Origin: Sorghum bicolor
Lineage: Eukaryota > Streptophyta > Magnoliopsida > Poales > Poaceae
DNA: 64,000 nucleotides
Assembly (NCBI RefSeq): GCF_000003195.3
Contig: NC_012871.2
Coordinates: forward strand, 53,471,978-53,535,977
Direction: 5' to 3'
Program-made: the position numbers and the translations under genes
In this document: in pieces, positions 30,069 through 40,886 of the stretch
How the letters are laid out: the number at the start of each line of letters is the position of its first letter
Numbering within the stretch: position 1 is the first letter of the stretch
Notes under the pieces: model-generated
The model's input: only the letters and a program-made list of their open reading frames with translations
Databases searched by the model: none
What the model was told of the DNA's origin: nothing

Positions 30069-31741
30069 ATGGAAAACCAAGATTCTAAATCGATCTATCA
30101 ATTTGCAACACCTTCGGAAACTGACCTTTTACCATGGGAGTCATCACAGCCTATCCAAACATCCCAGTATAGGTTAAGTTCTAGGTTGATTGCCATGATT
30201 CAAAACCTATCCTTTTCAGGAAAGGAAGACGAAAACCCTTACCTTCATATTAGAGATTTTGAGCAAACATGTGATTGTCTTCGCATTGAAGGCATTTCTG
30301 ATAAGACTTTACGTTGGAAGCTTTTTCCTTTTTCTTTAAGGGGAGATGCTAGACAATGGTATAGTCAGAAGGTAAGTCAACAACGAGGTGAATGGGGAGT
30401 CTTACGAGCCAACTTTTGTCTAGATTTTTATTTCCTCGACCGTTTCGGTGACCTTAGACACGAAGTCCTATCTTTTAAACAAAAAGATAACGAAACTTTG
30501 GGAAAATCCTAGAAACGTTTTTCTGACCTTTTAGAATCTGGTCCAAACCTTAATCTTGAAGACCCTGTTCTTTTATTTCACTTTTCTCGAGGTCTTCAGA
30601 AAGATCATAAACAAATGCTACACACAATGTCTAGAGGTTCTTTCTTTCGCATCCCTACTGATGATGCTAGAGCAATCCTAGATAGAATCCTAGAAGCTGA
30701 GATTGATAATACCCTTCATAATGAACCCCACGAAGCTGAAGTATACACTCTGCCAAATTCTCTATCTACTTTAGCTATCCCAAGTTCTGAGCCACAAATG
30801 GAAGAAATTCCACCACCTGATTTCATGCTGGATATAGAATCTAATCTTTTTGCCGATTTTGGAAACATTTCAAACTACCATTCTATAGACAGACCCCAAA
30901 ACGACCATTTTAGCATTTGTTTGCCAACTGAACATCAATTGAGAGAGCTTATCGCAGTCATGAGTAGTGAATGGTTGGAGGAGTCAGAGCTTTCCTCTGA
31001 TGTGATCCGATTGGACACACCTCCTATAACTATACGCTGTGCTTATGATTCTGATCAATTTGATGCTCTCTATAATCCTGTTGTGGGGATCAACATTACT
31101 TCTGAATCTTTTGCACTTAAATTATTTAAAAATTTGGTCTTAACCCCCACAACAAAGGTCATAAAGGAACCTTTGGGACGATTAGTCCCCAGTCTTGGAA
31201 TTATTAGTGTCCTACCCCTTATGGTAGAAGGCTCCATGGTTCATTTGAACTTTTATATCTTTGATACATGGGGCTTCGACCTGTTGATAGGACAACCTTT
31301 TAGAAGACTCTTTTATGAAGGTCATACTGGAAAGCTACACATTTCTTTTGGAAAAGCTTTTAAATTTCCAATAACAATTTCTCACTCCTTAAATAATAAG
31401 ACCGAGTCATATCTTTTGTCTGATCCTATGGAGGAGGTAAATGCTGCATCTCTAGAGTTTTTAGATGAACCAGACTTAGAAGAAGCTCCTTTCTTCACAG
31501 AAGAAGAAGCTGAACCTTCTGAACCTGAACCCTTAGATGAGTTTGCAGAAACACCTAGACCTCCAATAGAGCTTAAAACTTTACCACCCGGTCTTACCTA
31601 TGCTTTCCTAAACAATAATCTAGAGTTTCCTATGATCATTAGTGATAAACTCACTCAGGAGCAAACTCTGCGATTAATGACCATTCTTGAGAAACATCAC
31701 TCAGTTTTTGGCTACTCCAAGATCTTACAGGAATTAGTCCT
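30069..31741 (+). pseudogene. Element B gag and protease-like region
   Basis: ATG at 30069 opens a gag with FSGKEDENPYLHIRDFEQTC, LKGDARQWY-type text (LRGDARQWYS) and FLDRFGDLRHEVLSF. A TAG at 30510-30512 interrupts it, and the same frame continues to 31740. No CX2CX4HX4C zinc knuckle is visible. The protease-like part (about 31040-31330) keeps the second-half motif (DLLIGQPFRRLFYE), but at the active-site position reads ALYNPVVGIN, with no D-T/S-G. The acidic linker EEAEPSEPEPLDEF precedes RT. A small indel near 31720 shifts RT into another frame. Confidence 0.8.
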
Positions 31742-33105
31742 ATGATTTGTACCCATCGTATTCCAACAGATCCTTGTATTTCACCTTCTCGAGAGCCCCA
31801 ACGTAGACTTAACAATGCGATGAGAGAGGTAGTTAAAAAGGAAGTTATAAAGTTGCTGCATACAGGGATTATATATCCTGTGCCTCACAGTGAGTGGGTG
31901 AGCCCAGTTCAAGTTGTGGCTAAGAAGGGAGGCATGACTGTCGTTACGAATGAAAAGAACGAGCTAATTCCGCAACGCACTGTCACAAGGTGGCGGATGT
32001 GCATAGACTATAGAAAACTGAACAAAGCCACGAAAAAGGATCATTTTCCTTTACCTTTCATAGATGAGATGCTAGAGCGATTAGCAAACCATTCGTTCTT
32101 CTGTTTTTTAGATGGATATTCAGGGTATCACCAGATCCCGATCCATCCCAATGATCAAAGCAAAACCACTTTTACATGCCCTTACGGAACTTATGCTTAC
32201 CGTAGAATGTCTTTTGGGTTATGTAATGCACCAGCTTCTTTTCAAAGATGCATGATGTCTATATTTTCTGATATGATTGAAGAGATTATGGAAGTTTTCA
32301 TGAATCATTTCTCTGTTTATGGAAAAACTTTTGATAGTTGTCTTGAAAACTTAGACAAGGTTTTGCAAAGATGTGAAGAAAAACACTTAGTCCTTAATTG
32401 GAAAAAATGTCATTTTATGGTTAGGGAAGGAATAGTGCTGGGACACCTAGTGTCTGAAAGAGGTATTGAGGTAGATAAAACTAAATTTGAAGTAATTGAA
32501 CAACTACCTACACCTGTGAATATAAAAGGAATTCGAAGCTTTCTTGGCCATGCTGGTTTTTATTGCAGATTCATAAAAGATTTTTCATTCATTGCTAGAC
32601 CACTTAGTCTTTTGCTAGTCAAGGATGCTCCTTTCGAATTTGATGATGCATGCCTAACATCTTTCAACTTATTAAAGAATGCACTCATCTCTGCACCAAT
32701 CATTCAACCCCCTAATTGGTCGTTGCCTTTTGAAATTTTGTGTGATGCTAGTGATTATGCTGTGGGGGCAGTTTTGGGACAAACTAAAGATAAGAAGCAT
32801 CATGCAATTGCTTATGCCAGTAAAACTTTGACAGGAGCTCAACTTAATTATGTAACCACTGAAAAAGAGCTTCTGGCTGTTGTCTTTGCCATTGATAAAT
32901 TTAGATCTTATTTAGTTGGAGCTAAAATAATTGTTTACACTGATCATGATGCGCTAAAATATCTGCTCACTAAAAAGATGCTAAACCTCGCCTGATTAGA
33001 TGGATCTTATTACTTCAAGAATTTGACTTAGAAATAAAAGATAAAAAGGGAGTAGAAAATTATGTTGCTGATCACTTGTCTAGAATGTATTTTAAGAATC
33101 CATAG
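31742..33105 (+). pseudogene. Element B reverse transcriptase and RNase H
   Basis: A 417-codon frame with RT fingers/palm (WRMCIDYRKLN, FCFLDGYSGYHQIP with the first catalytic Asp at residue 124, YRRMSFGLCNAPASFQ). At the YXDD position it reads FMNHFSVYG: the catalytic Asp pair is Asn-His (codons AAT CAT, 32303-32308). RNase H follows (FEILCDASDYAVGAVLG, AYASKTLTGAQLNY, ELLAVVFAIDKFRSYL, YTDHDALKYLL). A one-base shift at about 32980 ends the frame and the end of RNase H continues in another frame to about 33100. Enzymatically dead as it stands. Confidence 0.88.
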
Positions 33106-34450
33106 GAAACCCCCATCAATGATTCACTCTGGGACGACATGCTCTACGGGATTAACAGGTCTGACCCCTTGTATGCAGATATTGTTAATTTTATGGTTTC
33201 AGGGTATGTACCACCAGGAGCGAACAAGAAGAAGCTTATTCAATAAAGTCGTTCACATATATGGGATGAGCCATACCTCTTCCGAGTATGTTCTAATGGC
33301 TTACTCAGGAGATGTGTGACCACCGAGGAAGGATGGAAGATCATTGACAGATGTCATTCATCACCATATGGAGGTCATTATGGAGCATTCCGTACACATT
33401 CAAAGATCTGGCAGTGTGGATTCTACTGGCCTACAATGTATGAAGATACGAAGCAACATATCAGAAGATGTGGGCCATGTCAAAGGCACGGAAACATAAA
33501 CACAAGGGATGCCATGCCACTCACCAACAACCTGTAGATTGAGCTCTTTGATGTCTGGGGAATAGATTACCTAGGTCCATTTCCCCCATCAAAGAAGTGT
33601 GAGTTCATCTTGGTGGCAGTTGACTATGTCTCCAAGTGGGTAGAGGCACTACCTTGCAAGCACGCCGACAACATCAGTTCAAAGGATGTTTGAGGAAATT
33701 ACATTTCCAAGATTTGGAGTCCCCAGAGTAGTGATAAGTGATGGAGGAGCACACTTCATCGACAAACGCTTCAAGCACTATCTATCAAAACATGGAATCT
33801 GTCACAACGTCGCTACTCCTTACCATCCTCAGACAAGTGGCCAAGCAGAGACTTCCAACAAGCAAATCAAGAATATTCTTCAGAAAACAGTCAATGAGAT
33901 GGGAACAACATGGAAAGACAAGTTACCCGATGCACTCTGGGCTTACCGGACAGCATACAAGACCCCAATTGGAATGTCCCCATACCAATTGGTGTAGAAG
34001 ACTTGCCACCTACCTGTTGAACTAGAATTCAAAGCACACTGGGCCATAAGAAGATGGAATATGGACCTAGATGTTGCTGGAGATCATAGAAGAATGCAAC
34101 TATCAGAATTGGAAGAATGGCGAGAAAAAGCATATCACAACTCAAAGATCTACAAAGAAAGAGTCAAAAGGTGGCATGACAAGAGGATCAAGAAGAAGGA
34201 GTTCGCACCCGGAGATAAGGTATTACTTTTTAATTCCAGGGTGAAGCTTTTCGGGCATTGAAAACTCTGGAGTAAATGGGAAGGACCATTCAAGGTAATC
34301 AACTCATCATCCCACAGAGCTATCACACTTCAAAATGATGAAGGTACGTTATTCAAGGTAAATGGTCAACGTCTTAAATTATTTTTAGAACCAAATAAAG
34401 AATTAGAAGAAATAGACGTGATCCATTTTTACCTTCCCATGGAGAATTAG
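33106..34450 (+). pseudogene. Element B integrase
   Basis: The HHCC zinc-binding part is visible at 33345-33500 (SPYGGHYGAF, HIRRCGPCQRHG). The D,D,E core is spread over three frames: [11 protein letters not shown] (about 33560), [12 protein letters not shown] (about 33730) and [13 protein letters not shown] (about 33840). [20 protein letters not shown] follows, then the C-terminal part ([50 protein letters not shown]). In-frame stops occur at 33535-33537, 33995-33997 and 34259-34261, plus a shift near 33680. Catalytic residues look conserved but the reading is destroyed. Confidence 0.85.
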
Positions 34451-34499
34451 AGCCCAACCTTTTTAATCTGACGTTTTTGGGCCACATATATATTTTTCG

Positions 34500-34745
34500 A
34501 ATAAAGTCTAGAAGCACGCTCGAGGAAGCGGGCCCACAGAGGGGCCAGGCACTGGGCGGGCGCCCTGATGAAGAGGGCGGGCGCCCAGCCCCTTTCTCCT
34601 CTCAGTCCCGATTTCTTCTGTCATGATAAACCCATTTATGGTAAACTAAATAATCATACAGATGGAAGGTTTCGCACGCAAGGCGGCGGGAGTAGCCCGA
34701 GCAAACCCTAGAGGCACTTTTTGACCCCTATATAAACAGACCCCT
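34500..34745 (+). promoter_or_regulatory. Internal U3-like promoter upstream of the accessory ORF
   Basis: TCTAGAAGCACG, GGGGCCAGGCACTGGGCG, then two GC boxes (GGGCGGGCGCCC, GGGCGGGCGCCCAG; about 34552-34592) and CCCCTATATAAACAGACCCC (34726-34745). The same order (CTAGAAGCCACG, GGGGCCAGGCACTGGGCG, paired GC boxes, CTATAAAACCAGACCCC) is the U3 of the solo LTR at 20294. It therefore looks like an LTR-derived promoter sitting inside element B, about 95 bp upstream of the ORF ATG. Confidence 0.6.
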
Positions 34746-34825
34746 GACGTCAGTTTTCAAACACCAATTCATACAAGACCTCTCTCCTTCTTCAATTAGA
34801 GCTTGCTTAGTTCCTTGCTGCTCCA

Positions 34826-35455
34826 ATGTCTGAAGAGTTCCACGACGATTGGGAGGTCGTCCCCTTCGACCTCAACATGAAGCCCAAGGAAGACCCTGAC
34901 GCCTACGCTCTCGTCCCGGCCAACACAGAGCGACGGCTAGCAACCATGCCATCACGCCAGCGCAGCTCCACCCAATCCTACCATGCTCAACCAGTTCTCA
35001 CCGCACCACTGCAGCCCCTACTTCTCAAGGGACCGTCAGCCAAGAAGGAGGCCATCGTCAAGGTGCCAGCCGGCACGAGGATCCTGCCACCCAGGCCCAA
35101 TGAGCGGGTCGTTGGAGTCAAGACCAACCGGAGCGGCGAGATCAGCAGCACCCGCTACACTACGGAGGAGGAGAGGCCTTACTTCGAGGGGATTAGAGCA
35201 GCCAAAGTCCGTTTCATCCCTCCAAAGGCAGCCCCGAAGCACGCCCTCAACGCTCTTGAGACACCTCCTAAGCGTCGCAAGACTATAGTAGATGTTGATG
35301 AGGACGTTCGTAGGCTAGACAAGGTTATCATAGAGCTCCAGTCCTCGGTTAACTCTATCACTAGGCAGCTCTCTTACGAGAACACCGTTATACTAGGTCT
35401 TAGGCATGATCTAGCTTGTGCCAATAAGAAGATCAAGGAGATAGAGCGTCGCTAA
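34826..35455 (+). CDS. Accessory ORF of element B: basic, coiled-coil protein of unknown function
   Basis: 209 intact codons, ATG at 34826, stop at 35453, located between pol and the 3' LTR. Nothing else in the window encodes it. The N-terminus is acidic (MSEEFHDDWEVVPFDLN). The middle is Pro/Lys-rich (KVPAGTRILPPRPNERVVGV). A short basic patch, PPKRRKTIVDVDEDV (about 146-160), could be a nuclear localisation signal, and the last 50 residues look like a coiled coil ending KIKEIERR. GC content and codon use differ from the AT-rich pol. It has its own TATA-type promoter upstream and two AATAAA signals downstream. Extra ORFs at this site are known in Athila-type elements (env-like), but no signal peptide or membrane segment is visible here. 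It may be a captured host sequence. Unlike the surrounding gag-pol, it has no stops or shifts. Confidence 0.65.
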   Translation: MSEEFHDDWEVVPFDLNMKPKEDPDAYALVPANTERRLATMPSRQRSSTQSYHAQPVLTAPLQPLLLKGPSAKKEAIVKVPAGTRILPPRPNERVVGVKTNRSGEISSTRYTTEEERPYFEGIRAAKVRFIPPKAAPKHALNALETPPKRRKTIVDVDEDVRRLDKVIIELQSSVNSITRQLSYENTVILGLRHDLACANKKIKEIERR

Positions 35456-35553
35456 GTTATCTAGATTAGATCTTGAGGCAGTGCATCTTAGTTATTTATC
35501 TTTAAATTCGGTTTAGATCTATTATTAGCTTAAGTTCATTACTAGCCTTTTGT

Positions 35554-35577
35554 AATAAATGCCTCAAAATTAATAAA
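35554..35577 (+). terminator. Tandem poly(A) signals after the accessory ORF
   Basis: AATAAA at 35554-35559 and again at 35572-35577, about 100 bp after the ORF stop, in a T-rich context. Consistent with a separate short transcript. Confidence 0.45.
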
Positions 35578-35985
35578 GATTATTATTGTTCTTATTATGT
35601 CTTGTGTGTCTCTACTTTATTTTTATGCAAGTAAGCAGAAAACAAGTATGGGAGAGATCCCTCGACATGCTAAACGCACTTCGACTACACCACTCCATGA
35701 TTCACATACATACTCTGCACACTTTACACATACACATATATCTTGGTTCATGCAGAATATTGTCTTCAACATGATAAATTAACAAAATTAAAATGTTTCT
35801 AATCATGATTAATCTCACTCTATGATATTTCCTGAAAACTTGCAATTATTGAAAAATCATTTTAAAACCCTGTGTTACTTAAGTCACTGTGGAATGTGAG
35901 ATGGTAAAATATGAGTATCTTATTCTTGATATCATTGTTGCTTGGAGAATTTATTTCAAAATCTTCAAAAATTCTAGCTACCATC
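35578..35985 (+). other. Element B 3' internal region, before element C
   Basis: AT-rich non-coding sequence. The small ORFs (35586-35774, 35597-35782) are not supported. Element C enters after CCATC (35981-35985). Confidence 0.5.
35981..35985. repeat. Element C target duplication CCATC, left
   Basis: CCATC precedes TGTTGGGTATTC and is repeated exactly at 44268-44272 after GTCAACA. Confidence 0.92.
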
Positions 35986-37639
35986 TGTTGGGTATTCTTA
36001 ACATCATTACTAAAAGTAGACTAAGTTCTCTAAATCTAGCAACGGTGCCAAAAATGCCAAACCTATCCCTCACACCACTTAAGCCAAGTTGTCATCCCCA
36101 GCATGACATGAGAGACGCGGTATTGAAATATGCAATTGCTCTTCTAAATAAATAATTAATGGGATCTGCAAGCGCACAGATTAATACCGATGCAGCATTT
36201 TAACCGGGAAGTATTCCAGGTATCGTTATTTATATTTTTACCACTGGGAAGGGATTAGCAATCATCACTATTGATTACAGAATAGAATATGAGATTGAGC
36301 AACTATCATTGCATGTATAATTGAGAACATTATATCTAACTCTTCATACAGGGATAAGTGTCACATAAAAGATATATGAAATAATAATAGTGACAAGGAT
36401 AACTAATCTGATCTAGCCACATAATAAATATGATAAGCACCTCAATTAGATACTCTAGAAAGTCATTAGCATGGTATTAGAACGAACTACAAGAATATTC
36501 CCTAAGTTATTCTCAACTATATAGTCTAGCATATCATAGTTAGTGCAAGCATACTTAGCAATCATTGCGAGACAAGACTACGCCCATGCATAGTGATATT
36601 AGCAAGGAATATGAGAAACATAGCAATCACTCCCCTGTAATAATGTTGCTCTGCCAGCCCAATACACGAGAGGGGGACTATATAAGAATCAATGAAGCTG
36701 TCACTATCACGAACTACCCCACGATCTGGCATATTGGGTACAATCGCAGATAAATACGGTATAAGCACCACGCCTACACAATATCTATCATTTACCCATG
36801 GATCCGATGGATAAACGCTATACGATCCTAAGCATGTATATAGATCGTATCTAACTAAGCCAAGTACATAACTATGATAAACTAAGAACAATATAATCTT
36901 GAATATAAGCAAGTAGAGCAAAGTCATAAGCAATATATTGAAGTAGAACAAAGTCATATTCATAATATTGAAGAACAAAGATAATTAGAAAGCAATTAGA
37001 AGCACAATTAGAGAATTACCAAGAATCCTCCTGACAGATCCGGAAACCAATCGAAGATTGACTCCTTCTAGTTCTAACCCTATGTAGCTATGCTAATCTA
37101 GATATTTTATTGATGTGGTGGCTCTAATCTTGATCAGAGGCTTCTTCTCCCTTGATGGAACAATGAATTAGGGTTGAGAGGCTCTCTCCTCCAGGGGCCA
37201 GGGGGTCTGGTTTTATAGTCCCTTCAAGTGAATATGGGCCCTTGGATCAAACCGACATAGATTGTATGGTTTAGATTCATCCTTTAGGTCGGTGGAGATC
37301 TCCCGCAAAGCAGAGTCCTGATTGGACTCCAGAGGTGGGCGGGCGCCCTGACCAACTGGGCGGCCGCCCAGGGTCTGGCCCCGTTTCGCCTCCGCTTCGG
37401 TCTCGTGGCTTCTGGAGTCTTCTAGATGTAAGATAATTGCGCAGCACGTTAATATCTTTACGTAATCCTGACATGTGGGCCTTCCTTCCATATTTCTTGA
37501 TAACCCCCTGCAGAAATAGACAAACACCAAAACTCGTGGAATTCTGTCAGATAAAACCCTAAGTCTAGATCTTTATTTCATTTGGATCCTTTTCTTTATT
37601 TATTTGATAATTAAATTTGATACTTAAGGACCGTCAACA
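35986..37639 (-). repeat. Element C left (3') LTR
   Basis: 1654 bp, TGTTGGGTATTC...GACCGTCAACA on the plus strand. Minus-strand U3: two GC boxes (around 37338-37370), CCAATCAGGAC at about 37317-37325 region, TATA (CTATAAAACC, about 37218-37209). Minus ORF 36978-36562 (138 codons) is identical in reading frame to that in the right LTR. Confidence 0.92.
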
Positions 37640-37653
37640 AACTCCCCCAAGCT
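37640..37653 (-). other. Element C polypurine tract
   Basis: Minus strand AGCTTGGGGGAGTT abuts the 3' LTR start. Confidence 0.85.
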
Positions 37654-39833
37654 TACCTCTTGCTCGTCCCTGAGCAAGGATAGACTCAGCTATGGATCAG
37701 AAGTTGTTGCAATATTTTAAAAATTTGACGGTACACATGCTCTTAAATAAGATCTCATCTCTGAGTTAGAGTAAACTGTCAAGACTTAAAACTTACTTAC
37801 TTTACCTTCACTATGGGACTTGTAACTGTCACTTCTGTCTTGAGTGGTTAAAAGATAGAACAGTCTAGCCAAGTGCCATGTCACTTATTCTTGATCAGCT
37901 ATAGCTCTGGGGTTTTTGCAGATTTTCAAATAAAATTCAGAGATTCCTTGTATGATTCTCTCAGGTCTCTCTTTTGTGGTATTTCTGGATCCTTACCAAG
38001 GCATTGATGGTATATGCCTTCTCTCAAGATATGTGGTATTTGTGGTATAAAGCATAATGACATTGTCTTCTCTCTCACTCTATTCTAATAAGGCTTTAAT
38101 ATCTGGAGCTCATAGGTGGGAGATAAAGTATACATACTTACAAGACATTTATTGCATAGTCAAACCATGGATCCAAAGTAACAAGTCAATAAGTTTAATC
38201 AAGATGTGCATGTGTGGCGAATGAATGGTGTATGGTGATGATGGTGATAACATTGGTGAAAACAATGGTGGTGGAAGTCTAATTCTACTTTTGCTCTTTT
38301 GAGGGGATACATACCTTCCTTGCTTTTGAAACTTTATGAGGAGAATGAGATGCTCTTCTTTTTCTTTTCTCTCAGGTGGGTATCTTGCACCCCTAATTCT
38401 ACTGTCGGACACTTGTCCATTTTTACCTCTCGTCTCACTTTTTCTTTTCTTTCGAGGTTCCGAGCACTTGCTCCTTTTTATTTCCTCGTATTATTTTCTT
38501 CTTCTTCTTTTTTTTAGAGCACTCATCTCTTGAGATAATATAGCAAGTGGTAGTAACAAGATAACTTGAGCATTCATTTCACAAGGGGAAAACAGAAATA
38601 TTTTTGGTTATTCTCTCCCGGATTAGGAGTAGAATATTTTTAGGTGGTTCTGGAGATGGAAATGAGTGGATGTATGTGGATGGTACTTCCGGAGTAGAAG
38701 TAGCATATATGAGTGAACGTGCAAGTGAAATCTTGATTTAAACACATGACAAGCTCCTAAGGGTCTACACAGCTTGACCATACTCAATGCTCATAAGCAG
38801 TAAATAGTAAATGTGTGGCTCAAGGTCTAGTAAGCATGTATATATGGCTGTGGTAGGAATTTAAGCTCTCATCATACAGGAACTCATCATGCAACATTTT
38901 AAAGATTTTCAAAGATAAATTCTCCAGAATTCTAGCATCTCTAGGAACAGATAAACAGCAGCTCAACCTTCCTATATCGTATCCGTTAACAACTTAGACT
39001 TCAGATCAAGTTTTCATCCCACAAGTTTAGGTCTAGAGCAAGCTTTAAATTATAACAGTTATATCTAAACTTGAGAGAGAACTTAAAATTTGCAAATTAG
39101 GCAGAGCAACTATTCATCATATCCATGCTTAAGATTTATTTAGATACAGATTAGCATAGCCACTTTATTTATTTATTAAACACACTAAGCAAAAGACATA
39201 TAAGCATAAAATCTTTATTTGGTTTTCCCATAGTTTATGTGTATTAATATTCTAAAATAATATAAATATAAAGATAGATAGATAGAAATACTTATCGAGA
39301 TAAATGGGGGTGCTCTCCCCCAAGCTGAATTTTGACGTAATTTCTCTTGATGTAGCTAGCAGGTGGCAGAGGTGTATTTGAAAATCAGCAGCATTCTGAC
39401 AGCGATTAGAATGTCCTCTGTCTGCTAGTCTTCTTGATTCTAAAATTCTGTGGAGCTCAAATAGACAACAAAGCTTGTGGAACTGGTTAAGTGTTAGCAT
39501 AAATATATAGCCTTCATCATCTTGAGACTCCTTAATAATTATTACTCCCTGTTTTTATATTTTTATTTTTATTTTTATAAAGCAGAAAAAATATTTATTT
39601 TATTTTTATGCCACCACAGTGAATGTACTTATGGTTTTTATGCCACTCGTCTACTCACATGGGGCTTACTGTTTTTTACATTTTTATTTTCTTTTATTTT
39701 TTTAAGATAGTATGAATATGATTAACTAAGTAAACTATTTAAAATAATTGAAAGGGAAAGGATAACTACCAAGTTTACCTCTTGGCAAGGCGTTCGGTGT
39801 TTTTAAGTCCTCCGAACGGGACTCTCCATTTTC
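37654..39833 (-). other. Element C 3' internal region
   Basis: About 2.2 kb without a conserved ORF. It carries an internal polypurine-like tract on the minus strand (AGCTTGGGGGAGAGCACCCC, about 39324-39305), a C/T-rich run near 38350-38520 and the GTCTACACAGCTTGA landmark near 38766. It is colinear with A, E and G. ORFs 38299-38533 and 39522-39710 are low-complexity readings. Confidence 0.7.
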
Positions 39834-40886
39834 TTAATCGTCCTGAGGTTCGTTGGGTGGCGTAGTCGGTACTTCCGGCAGCGCCTCCTCTTCTTGTATA
39901 GTTATCTTCATTTTCCACACCTGACTCGGTGCTTCAATCTCCTCTGGATAATTCTGTTTAAACTCTACGTCTTCTGACCTTACAACTTCTCCTTCATAGT
40001 CTGCCCATCCGTCCTTGATGATCTGCCTCCTCTGGTTGCGGTTGCGTCTCTTTCTGACCTGCTTAGATTCTTCAACAATATAGTTAGGGTCAGTAAAGTA
40101 ACGGCGTACCTTCTCTGAGGGGAAGTGCATATGGACTTCTCCGGTTCCAATGTAGATAATGGCTTTAACGGTGCTGAGGAACGGTCTTCCAAGGATGATG
40201 GGTGGATCATACTCGTCTTCTCCCATGTCAACAACTTGAAAGTCTGTGTAGACAAAGTGATCGTCTATTTTGACTGGGACATCAGATACTATTCCTTGAA
40301 CTTCTCGAAATGTCTGATCTGCCATCTGGAGTTGAATGTATGTTGGTCTTAGTGGCATGGTCCCGAACAAGAGCCGATAGGTGACTGCGGCCATTATGTT
40401 GACGCCTGATCCGGTGTCGCAAATCGTCTTGTAGAAGTTGTATCCGTTTATGGAGCAGTAAATGCTTGGCATTCCTGGGTCGTCCTTCTTGGTCAAAAAC
40501 GGTGACTTCAGTTGGTGATCTTGGCCTCCATGGACTACAGTGACCATCTTAGCTGACTCGGTCCACACTTGCTTGTTCCTGTTTCTCCTGTTGGTCCTCT
40601 TCCTTGATTCACGTCTGGATTGATTTGGAATTTGTGTAGTCTTGTTCTTGAAGAAAAATGTCTCCTTCTTCCCTTTGACGTAGAAACTGATCTTAGCAGC
40701 ACTGGCGTAGATGATAGCTCCCGTGGTGTTCAAAAATGGCCTCCCTAGGATGATAGGTGCTCTCTCATCATTTCCGGTCTCTACCACTACGAAGTCTGCT
40801 GGTGCATACAAGGTACCAACTCGGACACAAAGGTTCCTCACTATTCCTTTTGGAAAAGTATCGTCTGATCTGCAAACTGCAAACAC
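39834..40886 (-). CDS. Element C tandem aspartic-protease ORF (end of PR1 plus complete PR2)
   Basis: 350 codons. Residues 14-60 are the second half of a first retroviral-type aspartic protease (APADFVVVETGNDERAPIIL, then GRPFLNTTGAIIY). A Lys/Arg-rich linker follows (about 84-106). A complete second protease domain then runs from SPFLTKKDDPGMP (128) through the active site ICDTGSGVNIMA (Asp157-Thr-Gly) to PPIILGRPFLSTVKAIIYI (228-246), with a basic tail RKRRNRNQRR and an acidic end. The first domain's active-site half lies in the gag ORF, one frame away. PR1 and PR2 are clearly homologous but diverged, so the duplication is old. Expected role: maturation of Gag. Only PR2 is complete in a single frame. 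Confidence 0.82.
   Translation of the reverse strand: MFAVCRSDDTFPKGIVRNLCVRVGTLYAPADFVVVETGNDERAPIILGRPFLNTTGAIIYASAAKISFYVKGKKETFFFKNKTTQIPNQSRRESRKRTNRRNRNKQVWTESAKMVTVVHGGQDHQLKSPFLTKKDDPGMPSIYCSINGYNFYKTICDTGSGVNIMAAVTYRLLFGTMPLRPTYIQLQMADQTFREVQGIVSDVPVKIDDHFVYTDFQVVDMGEDEYDPPIILGRPFLSTVKAIIYIGTGEVHMHFPSEKVRRYFTDPNYIVEESKQVRKRRNRNQRRQIIKDGWADYEGEVVRSEDVEFKQNYPEEIEAPSQVWKMKITIQEEEALPEVPTTPPNEPQDD

Noticed and set aside
35586..35782. Small ORFs after the accessory gene
   Set aside because: They overlap in two frames, have no features, and lie after poly(A) signals.
38299..38533. Phe/Ser-rich ORFs in the C and E 3' regions (also 49002-49248)
   Set aside because: Translations of a C/T-rich run; frames are not preserved between C and E.
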